Of a stretch of 64,000 nucleotides of DNA, positions 8,788 to 16,868 are shown one piece after another. Below the pieces are notes generated by a model. That model saw nothing but the letters and a program-made list of their open reading frames with translations. It was not told where the DNA came from and searched no databases. Origin of the DNA: Bradyrhizobium sp. WD16 (GTDB lineage: Bacteria; Pseudomonadota; Alphaproteobacteria; Rhizobiales; Xanthobacteraceae); NCBI RefSeq assembly GCF_024181725.1, contig NZ_CP028908.1:930001-994000 (forward strand), written 5' to 3'. A program made the position numbers and the translations under genes. Numbering within the stretch: position 1 is the stretch's first letter; every line of letters starts with the position of its first letter.

Positions 8788-10437
8788 TCAGCTTTCCAGC
8801 AGGTCCTGGACCCGGCGCAGGAACAGCGCGTGGTAGGCTTCGTCCGGGGTGCCATAGAGACGGTCCTCGACCACCCGCGGGGCGGTGCCGCGATGCCCGG
8901 ACAGCGCGACGATGCGATAGGCCTTGAACTCCTCGATCACCATGATCGCGTATTTGTCGACCTGACCCTGCCGCCGGAAATAGATCAGCAGTCGCTCGAG
9001 CGGTTCGCTGTGCTGTCCGAGGGGGCGCATCCGGTGCTCCTCGATCACCGCATCGCTGACCAGGCGCTTGAGGAAGTCGCGCTGCATCTTGTCGAAGCGG
9101 CGGAAGAAGATCTGGTCCTTGTCCTCGGTCTCGGTCGCTTCTTCGGGTAGCATCTCTCCGCCTTTCTCCGATCGTGTGGCCCGCCGCTCGCTCTTCTTCT
9201 TGTCACGCCAGGTGCGGAACTGCTGCTTGATGCCGAACAGGCCGTCGCGCAGAAACAGGACGACCGCGAGCATGATCGCCCCGATCAGGATGAAGCGCAG
9301 CGGCCCGAGGTCGATCAGTATCCGGTCGATGAAGACGACGATCGCCGTTCCCGCGACCGCGCCTTCCGCGCGCCCAATTCCCCCGATCACCAGCATCGCC
9401 AGCGACAGCAGCAGCGTGTCGAAGGAGAACAGGTTGGGCGACGCGCCGCCGAAATGGGTCGCGTAGAATCCACCGATGAAGCCGAGGGCGGTCGACGAGA
9501 TCAGGAAGACCTGGATGCGCGCCCGGATGTAATCGACCCCGCAGGCCTGCGCGAAGGCCTCGCGCTTTTCCGGCGCCATGCGCAGGACGCGCCCCAGTCT
9601 CTTGCCATCGATGAAGCGGTAGATGACCAGCGCCAGCACCATGAGCGCGAGCGCCGCGTAATAGCCCAGCAATAGGCGATGCGACTGCGCGAGGCCAGCA
9701 GGAAGATAGCTCGGCGCGCCGTAGAGTCCGCCGGTAGCGGAACCGAATTCACGCGACTGGACGACGTAGACGCGGCACAGCTCGACCACTCCGAGCGTCA
9801 GGAGCGCGTAATAGAAGCCGTCGAGCCTCATCGCCGGCAGCGCGATGACCATTCCGAAGGCGAGCCCGATCAGCGAGCCGAGCAGCGGCAGCATCCACCA
9901 CGGAAGGCCGAGCCGGATCGCGAGATAGGTCGTGCCGTAGGCGGCGGCGCCGACGACGGCATAGGTGGCAAGCGAGAAGATGCCGGCCGTCCCGATGATC
10001 AGCATCCAGCACAGATTCACCGCCGAATAGATCGCGAAGACCGCGGCGGCGCTCATCACCGTATTCCAGGCGCCGGCGGGCGCGAACAGAGGCGCGAGCA
10101 GCAGGGCGACGAAGGCCAGGGCCCACCAGATCGGCCGCTTGTCGACGATAGTCTTTTCGCGGCGCATCGTCTTCGGATTGTATTCGCCGCGGACGTTCAG
10201 CACGCGGCGCCGCGTCGGCCAGTAGCGCACGCGCGACCACAGCCGGGCGCCGTGCCCCGGCCATTTGTGGTAGTAGCGCAGCCGTCCGACGGGGTGCATG
10301 CGCGGCCGGAACTGTCGCGTCTCGTCCCAGGTGACCTGGTGCGGGAGATGGCGGTTCGTCGGCGCCTCGCGGGCGGGATGCTCCGGATAATGACAGTCCG
10401 TCGGATCGATCCAGATCGGCTGGGCGGTATCGGTCAT
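8788..10437 (-). CDS. LivM-type ABC permease fused to dimethylformamidase small-subunit domain
   Basis: One uninterrupted 549-codon frame with three parts. Residues 1-102 are a hydrophilic Arg/Trp/Tyr/His-rich extension not usual in LivM. Residues ~103-400 are a branched-chain-amino-acid-type permease with about eight to ten membrane segments and typical motifs (GTAGIFSLATYAVVGAAA, PAMRLDGFYYALLTLGV, VIGGIGRAEGAVAGTA). After a charged linker (401-428) residues 429-549 match the dimethylformamidase small subunit (DmfA1): VIEEHRMRPLGQHSEPL, YFRRQGQVDKY, EFKAYRIVALS, PDEAYHALFLRRVQDL. The start at 10437 is two bases after the livH stop. An in-frame ATG at 9151-9153 with AAGGCGGAGAG before it could also make the 121-residue small subunit alone. 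No stop or frameshift separates the parts. Confidence 0.85.
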   Translation of the reverse strand: MTDTAQPIWIDPTDCHYPEHPAREAPTNRHLPHQVTWDETRQFRPRMHPVGRLRYYHKWPGHGARLWSRVRYWPTRRRVLNVRGEYNPKTMRREKTIVDKRPIWWALAFVALLLAPLFAPAGAWNTVMSAAAVFAIYSAVNLCWMLIIGTAGIFSLATYAVVGAAAYGTTYLAIRLGLPWWMLPLLGSLIGLAFGMVIALPAMRLDGFYYALLTLGVVELCRVYVVQSREFGSATGGLYGAPSYLPAGLAQSHRLLLGYYAALALMVLALVIYRFIDGKRLGRVLRMAPEKREAFAQACGVDYIRARIQVFLISSTALGFIGGFYATHFGGASPNLFSFDTLLLSLAMLVIGGIGRAEGAVAGTAIVVFIDRILIDLGPLRFILIGAIMLAVVLFLRDGLFGIKQQFRTWRDKKKSERRATRSEKGGEMLPEEATETEDKDQIFFRRFDKMQRDFLKRLVSDAVIEEHRMRPLGQHSEPLERLLIYFRRQGQVDKYAIMVIEEFKAYRIVALSGHRGTAPRVVEDRLYGTPDEAYHALFLRRVQDLLES

Positions 10438-10439
10438 GG

Positions 10440-11321
10440 TCACGCTTCCCGGGCCTTGTCGAGCAGGCCGGCAATACCGCGTGGCCGGACAAGCAGGACG
10501 AGGATGATCAAGAGGAACTGGGTGATAAGGACGTATTGGCCGCCCAGCAGCGTCGAGGTCAGGGCCTCGTTGAAGCCGAGGATGATGGCGCCGAGGACGG
10601 CCCCTGGCACGCTGCCGAGGCCGCCGAGCAGCGCAATGCTCAACCCCTTCACCATGGGCGTGATGCCGCTGAAAGGCGCGACATAATATGTCTGCGCGAG
10701 CAGCACCGAGGCGAGTCCGGCGAGCGACCCGGTCAACGCCATCACATACAAGCCGGTGTGCCGCACCCCGATGCCGACGATGGAGGCGGCATGCGGGTTC
10801 ATCATCATCGCGCGGATCTCGAGGCCGCGCCGGCTCGACCGCATCCAGAGCAGGATCAGCGTCAGCAGCACGATGGCGGAGAGCGAGGCGCCGAGCTTGT
10901 CCGAGGTCAGGACGACGCCGGCGACATCGATACTCCAGCTGCCGAAGAGCCGCGGCAGCGACTTCGATCGCGGGCCGAAATACCATAGCAGCGTCTGGTT
11001 GCCGATCAGGCTGATCGCCAGCGTCGCGATCAAGGCGCGGATCGGAAAGTTCGGCTTGTCGTGGATGGGAATGAAGGCCAGCAGGCAAACGATCAACCCT
11101 CCCAGCGCGCCGGTGAGGATCCCCGCTGCCATCACCATGGCCGGATAGGGGCCGATCAGCGCGCTCGCCAGCCACGCGCCGTAGCCGGCGAAGGCGAAGA
11201 TGAAGCCGTAGGCCATGTTGACGAGGCCGAGGCTGGACCAGGTCAGCGAAATCCCGATGGCGAGCGTGCCGTAGACGCAGGCGAGCGTGATCGCGTTGGA
11301 GAGGATGAAACCCCAGTTCAT
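10440..11321 (-). CDS. Branched-chain amino-acid-type ABC transporter permease (LivH family)
   Basis: A 293-residue inner-membrane permease of the HAAT/LivH family with about eight hydrophobic segments. LivH hallmarks: the N-terminal SLGLVNMAYGFIFAFAGYGAW, the cytoplasmic loop RRGLEIRAMMMNPHAASIVGI (the coupling region, where most homologues have an Ala-rich AxxxN form), and the late LLGGLGSVPGAVLGAIILG followed by VRPRGIAG. The start overlaps the livF stop by four bases (ATGA) and the stop is two bases before the LivM-fusion start, so translation is coupled. It should form the channel with the LivM fusion, driven by the two ATPases next door. The operon points to an amide or amine compound rather than leucine (inference). 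Confidence 0.9.
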   Translation of the reverse strand: MNWGFILSNAITLACVYGTLAIGISLTWSSLGLVNMAYGFIFAFAGYGAWLASALIGPYPAMVMAAGILTGALGGLIVCLLAFIPIHDKPNFPIRALIATLAISLIGNQTLLWYFGPRSKSLPRLFGSWSIDVAGVVLTSDKLGASLSAIVLLTLILLWMRSSRRGLEIRAMMMNPHAASIVGIGVRHTGLYVMALTGSLAGLASVLLAQTYYVAPFSGITPMVKGLSIALLGGLGSVPGAVLGAIILGFNEALTSTLLGGQYVLITQFLLIILVLLVRPRGIAGLLDKAREA

Positions 11322-12055
11322 CGGCCATGCTCTCCCATCAGGCTCCGGGAAGCGGACGCTTCGCCCTTCAGTTTGCCGGCATGCATGCCGATGATGCGAT
11401 CCACCCTGCCCTCCAGCAGCCCGAGATTCTGCTCGGCGATGACCATGGCCGAGTTGCCGAGATCGACCGCCATCAGCGCCTCGACCACCGACTTTCCGAT
11501 CTTCGGGGCGAGGCCGAGCGAGGGCTCGTCCACCAGGAAAAGATCCGCGTCCGCCATCAGGCCCCGCCCGATCGACACCATGCGTCGCTCACCGCCCGAC
11601 AGCCGGCCGACCGGCGTGCTCATCAGCCGCTCGAGCGGGGGGAATATCTTGAGGATCCTCCGCTTGCGGCTTGCCCGCTCTTTCCATGCACGCGGCGTAT
11701 AGGCGCCGCTGTCGAGATGCTCCTCGACAGTGAGGCCGTGGAAGATTTCGTCGCCCTGCGGGATCAGGGCGAGCCCTCGCCTCACGATCTGATGGGTGTA
11801 ACGGCCGGGCCCCTGGCTCCGGGTCCGACCGACCTCGAAGCCGTTGAGCAGGATCGTGCCGCGCTGCCAGCCGGTCAGGCCGGCGATCGCCTGAAACAGC
11901 GTCGACTTGCCGTGGCCGTTGAGGCCGACCAGCCCGATGCGCTCACCGGCGAAGACGGTCAGGTCGAGATCGTGGATCACCCGCATCGGCCCCCAGCCGG
12001 CGGACAGACCGCGCACGTCAAGGACAACAGTCCTGTTGGCTGTCTCTTGCATCAA
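11318..12055 (-). CDS. ABC transporter ATP-binding protein (LivF family)
   Basis: A 245-residue ATPase. Walker A is GLNGHGKST (about residue 43; the usual GxNGAGKST has His here), Q-loop region LIPQGDEIFHGLTV, signature LSGGERRMVSIGRGLM, Walker B DLFLVDEPSLGLAP, and a switch region where IAEQNLGLL replaces the usual His by Gln/Asn as is common in LivF. The LivF-type hallmark is the EIFHGLTVEEHL segment. ATG overlaps the livG stop by four bases. It pairs with LivG to power the LivH/LivM channel. Confidence 0.92.
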   Translation of the reverse strand: MMQETANRTVVLDVRGLSAGWGPMRVIHDLDLTVFAGERIGLVGLNGHGKSTLFQAIAGLTGWQRGTILLNGFEVGRTRSQGPGRYTHQIVRRGLALIPQGDEIFHGLTVEEHLDSGAYTPRAWKERASRKRRILKIFPPLERLMSTPVGRLSGGERRMVSIGRGLMADADLFLVDEPSLGLAPKIGKSVVEALMAVDLGNSAMVIAEQNLGLLEGRVDRIIGMHAGKLKGEASASRSLMGEHGR

Positions 12056-12789
12056 TGCGAGCCCTCGGTGCCGTCGAATTCGAAATAGGCGGCCTTCACC
12101 CGCGGGTCGACGAGGATGTCGGCAAGCTGCCCATCGGCGATCATCTCGCCGGCATCGAGCACCAGGACCCGGTCGGCGACCGCGGCAAGCAGCTCCATGC
12201 GATGCTCGATCAACACGACTGCGATATCGAGCTCCTTGGCGAGAACGCGCATGATCTCGTCGAATTCATCGATCTCGGAATTGATCAGCCCGGCCGCGGG
12301 CTCATCCATGAGCAGCACGGAGGGCCGGCGCATCAGCAGGCATGTCATCAGCAGTTTGCGCCGGTTCAGCGTATCGAGCTGATCGGCCATGGTGGCGCCC
12401 GAGACACGGAAATCGACCAGCCCGGCCCCCCACTCGGAATCGTCCGGCGTCAGATACGGGCGATACGCCTGGCGCGCCGCTTTAAGCACTTGGGCGACGG
12501 TCATGCCGGCGGGCACGACCGGCGTCTGGTACGTCCGGCCGATGCCCAGTCGCGCCCGACGGTGCAGCGGCAGGCCGGTGATATCCCTGCCGCGGTAGCT
12601 CACCGAACCCGATTTCGGCGGCATCCGCCCGGACAGCACCTCGAACAGGCTGGTCTTTCCGGCACCGTTCGGCCCGATGACGCCGAGCACCTCGCCGGGC
12701 GCGACGGCGAGCGAAATTCTGCGCAGGATCGAGCGGCCGCCGAGATCGAGAGCGATATCGCTGCAGGCGAAGAGGGGTTGAGCTGACAT
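12052..12789 (-). CDS. ABC transporter ATP-binding protein (LivG family)
   Basis: A 245-residue ATPase of the LivG type. Walker A is GPNGAGKTSLFEVLSG (about 42), followed by RARLGIGRTYQTPVVPAGMTV, the Q-loop form typical of LivG. The signature motif is degenerate: where LSxGxQ is expected the sequence reads DTLNRRKLLMTCLLMRRP, while Walker B VLLMDEPAAGL and the switch His in VLIEHRMELL are intact. One consensus ABC signature per ATPase pair is often enough, so LivF may supply it (inference). The start MSAQPLF at 12789 gives the usual length; earlier codons in the frame are antisense to livK. It begins 16 bp after the livK stop. Confidence 0.9.
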   Translation of the reverse strand: MSAQPLFACSDIALDLGGRSILRRISLAVAPGEVLGVIGPNGAGKTSLFEVLSGRMPPKSGSVSYRGRDITGLPLHRRARLGIGRTYQTPVVPAGMTVAQVLKAARQAYRPYLTPDDSEWGAGLVDFRVSGATMADQLDTLNRRKLLMTCLLMRRPSVLLMDEPAAGLINSEIDEFDEIMRVLAKELDIAVVLIEHRMELLAAVADRVLVLDAGEMIADGQLADILVDPRVKAAYFEFDGTEGSH

Positions 12790-12805
12790 CGGTCCGTGCC
12801 GCCCG

Positions 12806-14101
12806 TCACCACCACGGCGCCTTGCGCAGCGCGCTCTCCTTGAGCACATCAGGGTAGACGATCTTGTGGTCGTTGTTCTGGACCTGGAAGTAGAGCTGGG
12901 CCATGCCCTGCTCCAGGTCGCGCGCGCCGATCGCGTCACCGGTGTCGGGATAATGCGCGCATTCCTGATAGGGATTGTTCATGCTCATGTATCCGCAGAC
13001 GCCGCGATACGGCGTCTTGCGAATCCAATCGCAGACCTCCTGGAATTTGGCGGGATCGCCGACCGCCTCCCAGGCCGCCTTCAGGTAATAGGTCGCGTCA
13101 TAGCCGCTGCCGGTGTAGCAGAGCCCCATGATACCCGGGAAACGCTTCTTGTATTTCGCGCGGAACGCACTGCCCTTCTCGTCGGCATAGACGCCGAGCA
13201 CCGTGCTCCAGACGAAGCCCTCCGCGGCCGGGCCGGACAGTTCGAGAAATTCCGGCTGGGACGGACCATATTGCAGATAGACGAGCGCCCCTTTGAGGGG
13301 ATCGGCGCTGTACTGCTTGACGAAGGCGGCGTATTCGGCGGCAACCCAATGGTCGATCATCACGGCGCCGGCACCGATCTTCTTGATCTCTTGGATCACC
13401 GAACCCCAGTCCTGCACCGGATACTGAATGTCGGTGATGCCGGCGAGCTTGAAGTCGCTCTTCGGCAGTGCGGCCTGCAGCGCCTTGGAGATGGTCTGGT
13501 TGTAGGCGATCTGCTCCTGCACGATATGGACGCCGTTGTTGAGCGGCTTCCAGGCGCCCTGGTCGCGCATGGCCTTCAGGAACAACGGGAACGTGTAGCC
13601 GTAATGGACCTCGGACGGATCGGTCTGGAAGATGTGCGAATACTTGTCGCGATCCTTGGCGACGAGATCGGTCATGTTGCGCTGCGTCAGCCCCCACAGG
13701 AACGGCGCCTTGTAACGCGCCGAGACCTCGGCGACCGGCACCGGGGTGAAGACGAAGGCGCAGGACATCGCGTGCACCTTGGCATCGATCAGCTTGTTGA
13801 TGGCGACCTGCCCGCTTTCGGGAGACAGCGGATCGACATCGACGGCGACCGCCTTGAGCTCGCGCCCGAGCACGCCGCCGGCCGCATTGATCTCCTCGAG
13901 GGCCAGGGTCGTGCCGTTGAGATAGTCCTGGTGGTCGGCGACACCGGCCTGTGCGGTTTGCGCCGTCGGCACGCCGATCTGGATCGGATCGGCTGAGGCG
14001 GCGCGCGTGCTTGCCGGCACGAACGGGGCGGGAAACGCCGCGGCGGCTACGCCCGTCGACGCCAGATTGAGGACAGTCCTGCGGGTAAGCGGCTTCGTCA
14101 T
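12806..14101 (-). CDS. ABC transporter periplasmic substrate-binding protein (LivK-like)
   Basis: A 431-residue type I periplasmic binding protein. The N-terminus MTKPLTRRTVLNLASTG followed by Ala-rich hydrophobic sequence and ASA is a signal peptide with a Tat-like twin Arg. The mature part begins with IQIGVPTAQTAQAG and has family landmarks ALEEINAAGGVLGRELKAV and VHAMSCAFVFTPVP. In several amide/urea-type members this family binds neutral amides rather than amino acids, which would suit a dimethylformamidase operon (inference). It is the first gene of the leftward operon, facing the AraC gene across 198 bp. Paralogous binding proteins for leucine are the main alternative. Confidence 0.88.
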   Translation of the reverse strand: MTKPLTRRTVLNLASTGVAAAAFPAPFVPASTRAASADPIQIGVPTAQTAQAGVADHQDYLNGTTLALEEINAAGGVLGRELKAVAVDVDPLSPESGQVAINKLIDAKVHAMSCAFVFTPVPVAEVSARYKAPFLWGLTQRNMTDLVAKDRDKYSHIFQTDPSEVHYGYTFPLFLKAMRDQGAWKPLNNGVHIVQEQIAYNQTISKALQAALPKSDFKLAGITDIQYPVQDWGSVIQEIKKIGAGAVMIDHWVAAEYAAFVKQYSADPLKGALVYLQYGPSQPEFLELSGPAAEGFVWSTVLGVYADEKGSAFRAKYKKRFPGIMGLCYTGSGYDATYYLKAAWEAVGDPAKFQEVCDWIRKTPYRGVCGYMSMNNPYQECAHYPDTGDAIGARDLEQGMAQLYFQVQNNDHKIVYPDVLKESALRKAPWW

Positions 14102-14299
14102 GTGGTCCCCTCTTGCTATCGCGCAGGTCGAGCATCTTTAGAACAACAACTTGCGATGGCAGGAAGGATATTGCCGGCCGGGCGGCTCGTCTTTTCCGCC
14201 GGCGCACTGTTTTTTCTTTCGGTGCGTACGTCCTGACCAGCCCCGCCCCGCTGGCATGTTTCTTGAAAGCGTTTCGCTGAACTTAGGGCCCAGAGCGCC
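14102..14299. promoter_or_regulatory. Divergent control region between livK and the AraC gene
   Basis: A 198-bp gap that must hold promoters for the leftward amide/amine operon and the rightward araC gene. I find no clear sigma-70 pair. A sigma-54-like string TGGCATG-N4-TTGA at 14252-14266 misses the -12 GC. No long direct repeat of the kind expected for AraC half-sites could be recognised by eye. Confidence 0.4.
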
Positions 14300-15247
14300 A
14301 TGAGCCGCAGCAACTCTTATTCAACGGCGGGAATTGAAGGCCAGCGCAGCGTCGAGGCCTGGCGGCAGGCGATGGCCGAGGTCTACTACCGGCTCGATAT
14401 CAGACCGGCGCACGCCGGCAGCGTGCGTGGCGAACTGCTCGACTGGCAGTCGGGGACGATCGGCGTCTCCAGCTTCAAGGCCGATGCCCAACGGGTGATC
14501 CGTCACGCCAGCGCGGCAAAGGCCGACAGAACCGAGGATTTCGTCTTTCTGTTTCCCACCCGGAAGCTGTTGCGATACCAGCAGCGGGGGCGCGACGGCC
14601 TCGTCCAGCCGGGGCATGTCCTGCTGCTGAACGCCGCCGAACCCTATGTCGTCGATGTTCCCGACGGATCAGAGAACATCACGATCAAGATCGACCGTGA
14701 GCATCTCGTTCATCGCCACCACGACATCGACGACCTGTGCGCCACCGGCAATTTCGCCAATCCGCTGCTGGTGCCCGCCATCATCACCCTGTGCGAACAG
14801 GTGCTCAAGCTTCAGTCATCCGCCCACACCGCGCGCATCCAGGACTGCATCGTCGACCTGCTCTGCCTGATGCTGGAATTCCGCGAGCCGAGCGATCGGG
14901 GCCATCTGGTCCGAGAGGCGCTGGGCACCTCGCTGTTCAACAGCATCTCCGCCTACATCCGCCGGCGGATGGCCGACCATTCGCTGACGCCGGAGCGCGC
15001 CGCCGCCGATCACAAGATCTCGCTGCGCTACCTGCACAAGATCTTCCAGCATCACGGCAGCTCGTTCAGGCAGGTGCTGCAGGAAGAGCGACTGCAGCAA
15101 GCCCATCTCCTGATCGTCGAGGGTGGCCGGCGCGGCAAAATCAATCTCGGCGAAGTCGCGTTCCGTTGCGGCTTCGCCAGCCAGTCGCATTTCTCCGTAA
15201 GCTTCAAGCGGCGCTTCGGCCTGTCGCCGCGCTACACCTCCGGATGA
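14300..15247 (+). CDS. AraC-family regulator, probable activator of the amide/amine operon
   Basis: A 315-residue regulator. Residues ~20-200 resemble the AraC_binding_2 (cupin-like) effector domain of NahR/XylS-type and FeaR proteins; residues ~210-315 are the DNA-binding domain with two helix-turn-helix units (SLRYLHKIFQHHGSSF and VAFRCGFASQSHFSVSFKRRFG). FeaR, which activates amine-oxidase genes in enteric bacteria, belongs to the same subfamily; that and its divergent position opposite the operon make it the likely activator (inference). The start is the first ATG in good coding sequence. Converges on the SDR gene with 101 bp between. Part of its 3' end seems repeated near 16300. Confidence 0.85.
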   Translation: MSRSNSYSTAGIEGQRSVEAWRQAMAEVYYRLDIRPAHAGSVRGELLDWQSGTIGVSSFKADAQRVIRHASAAKADRTEDFVFLFPTRKLLRYQQRGRDGLVQPGHVLLLNAAEPYVVDVPDGSENITIKIDREHLVHRHHDIDDLCATGNFANPLLVPAIITLCEQVLKLQSSAHTARIQDCIVDLLCLMLEFREPSDRGHLVREALGTSLFNSISAYIRRRMADHSLTPERAAADHKISLRYLHKIFQHHGSSFRQVLQEERLQQAHLLIVEGGRRGKINLGEVAFRCGFASQSHFSVSFKRRFGLSPRYTSG

Positions 15248-15348
15248 CAAGACGGACGCGGTCCCCATCCGCCGAGCCTCTGATCGCCGCTGGATCTGTC
15301 ACCTACGCGGCAGGCTATCGAAACACCCCGCCTCGTCGGACTGGCGCA

Positions 15349-16107
15349 TCAGACCCAACCACCGTCCACGACATAATGCTGCGCCGTGCAGGCCGATGCT
15401 TCGCCGGAGGCGAGGAACACGGTGAATTTCGCCAACTCGTCCGGCGTGAGCTTGCGCTTCAGACACTGACGCCGCATCAGCTCGGCCTCTCCTTCCGGGG
15501 TGAGCCATTTTTCGATCTGGCGTTCGGTCATGATCCACCCCGGCGCGATCGCGTTCACGCGGATGTTGTAGGGGCCGTAGTCGCGCGCCAGCGAGCGGGT
15601 CAGCCCAAGCACGCCCGACTTACTCGCCGTGTAAGCCGCCATGCCGCCTTGCCCGGCCATCCAGGAGGTCGAGCCGAAATTGATGATGACGCCCCGGTTG
15701 GCGGCTTTCATGTCCGGCAGAACGGCCTGGGCGGCAAAGAACTGATGCTTCAAGTTGACGGCAATCCGGTCGTCCCAATAATCCGGGGTGACTTCCTCGG
15801 TCGGATGGCGCTCGTCATGTGCCGCATTGTTGATGAGGACCTCGATCGGTCCGTGCACCGCGCGCGCCTGTGCGACACCTGCACGCAGAGCCGGAATATC
15901 GGTCAGGTCGACGTGGACAAAATGCGCGGCGAGCCGCTGGGCCGACAGCTCGCGCGCCAGACGAGTGCCGGCCTCATCGTTGATATCGAAGAAGACGACG
16001 ATCGATTTCTGGTGAGCGAAGTGGCGCACGATCGCTGCGCCGATCCCCGATGCACCGCCCGTGACTAAAATTACCTTGCCAGCGAGATCCGGATAGACGG
16101 CCGCCAT
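15349..16107 (-). CDS. SDR-family oxidoreductase
   Basis: A 252-residue classical short-chain dehydrogenase. Rossmann motif VTGGASGIGAAI (about 14-25), Asp after the second strand (FFDIND, so NAD is likelier than NADP), NNAAHDE where NNAG is usual, catalytic Ser in NFGSTSW, YTASKSG with the Tyr-x-x-x-Lys pair, and C-terminal YVVDGGW. The start MAAVYP is chosen because AAGGA lies eight bases upstream; the longer frame has non-coding-looking codons. It could act on an alcohol, sugar or ketone; nothing shows the substrate. It is not clearly part of the amide operon because araC lies between them on the other strand. Confidence 0.88.
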   Translation of the reverse strand: MAAVYPDLAGKVILVTGGASGIGAAIVRHFAHQKSIVVFFDINDEAGTRLARELSAQRLAAHFVHVDLTDIPALRAGVAQARAVHGPIEVLINNAAHDERHPTEEVTPDYWDDRIAVNLKHQFFAAQAVLPDMKAANRGVIINFGSTSWMAGQGGMAAYTASKSGVLGLTRSLARDYGPYNIRVNAIAPGWIMTERQIEKWLTPEGEAELMRRQCLKRKLTPDELAKFTVFLASGEASACTAQHYVVDGGWV

Positions 16108-16519
16108 GACTGTTTCCTTCATCCAATGCTGCCCGCTCAGCCGTCCCAGCGTAAGGCCGGCAATCCACCCCGACCGATGGAAGTGAGCATTGGCCGGAGT
16201 TGGGCACTCATTTGGTGAGGTGTATAGATCAGAACTCCAGTTGCGCACCTCAAAAAGCGAGACGATCTCCTCGAACCGCCGGAAAAGGCGGAGGGAGAGC
16301 GAAGTCGCGTTCCGTTCCGGCTAAGACGGACGCGGCTTCACATCGGTGGCGCACGCCAAAGAACGACCGGATCGCAGCATTCCCGTCGGCGCTGACGCGT
16401 TCATTATCGCCCGTCGCGACGGACGGCTCGGACGCACGCGCTCGCGTGACCGTGACCACCATCAAGACTCGGTAGCTGCCGGGCAGAAGCTCTACCGAGG
16501 GGAAACTCTCTGAAAACAA
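16108..16519. other. Gene-free stretch between the SDR gene and tRNA-Ile2, with an araC-like scar
   Basis: No convincing gene in 412 bp. At 16300-16322 a 23-bp string matches the araC 3' region at 15151-15173 with one mismatch, and AAGACGGACGCGG (16323-16335) matches sequence just after the araC stop, as if a copy of the araC end had lost about 70 bp. The rest shows no recognisable feature. Confidence 0.35.
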
Positions 16520-16595
16520 TGGTGGGCCCGGCAGGACTCGAACCTGCAACCAGACCGTTATGAGCGGCCGGCTCTAACCATTGAGCTACAGGCCC
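16520..16595 (-). tRNA. tRNA-Ile2 (anticodon CAT)
   Basis: A 76-nt cloverleaf including encoded CCA. Acceptor GGGCCTG pairs with CGGGCCC (one G-U), D-stem GCTC/GAGC, anticodon stem GGCCG/CGGTC with loop CTCATAA, T-stem GCAGG/CCTGC with loop TTCGAGT, discriminator A. Anticodon CAT could mean initiator, elongator Met or Ile2. G1-C72 excludes the initiator. The short D-loop AATGGTTA and acceptor pairs C4-G69 and C5-G68 fit the TilS (lysidine) substrate, as in E. coli ileX, so Ile2 is preferred over Met. Its 3' end faces the accessory block on the left. Confidence 0.9.
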
Positions 16596-16868
16596 GCCGG
16601 GGCCGCTGGGCGGATGCGCGCTGTGCGGCCGACGGAGCCCCTCCCCATACAATGAAGGCGGGAGGCCGGCAATCGGCTAAGTCGCTGACAAAGCCAAACA
16701 AGTCCGAGGGCCGACGGGGACCGGGCCGACCCGCCGCGGCGGATCGACGCCGGTCGGACGACAATGTCACAATGTCCGTGTCCGCCCGCCGATGCGCGCC
16801 AGGGACGCGGCATCCGGCCGGGATGCCCCGGCCGGATGCGCAGGCTGGCGGCCGGTGCCGGCTTGGCC

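Noticed and set aside
14252-14266. Sigma-54-like promoter TGGCATG-N4-TTGA before the AraC gene
   Set aside because: The invariant GC at -12 is missing and AraC-type regulators rarely use sigma-54.
16596-16868. Possible small gene between tRNA-Ile2 and the chemoreceptor
   Set aside because: Open frames there are shadows without coding base use or ribosome-binding sites.
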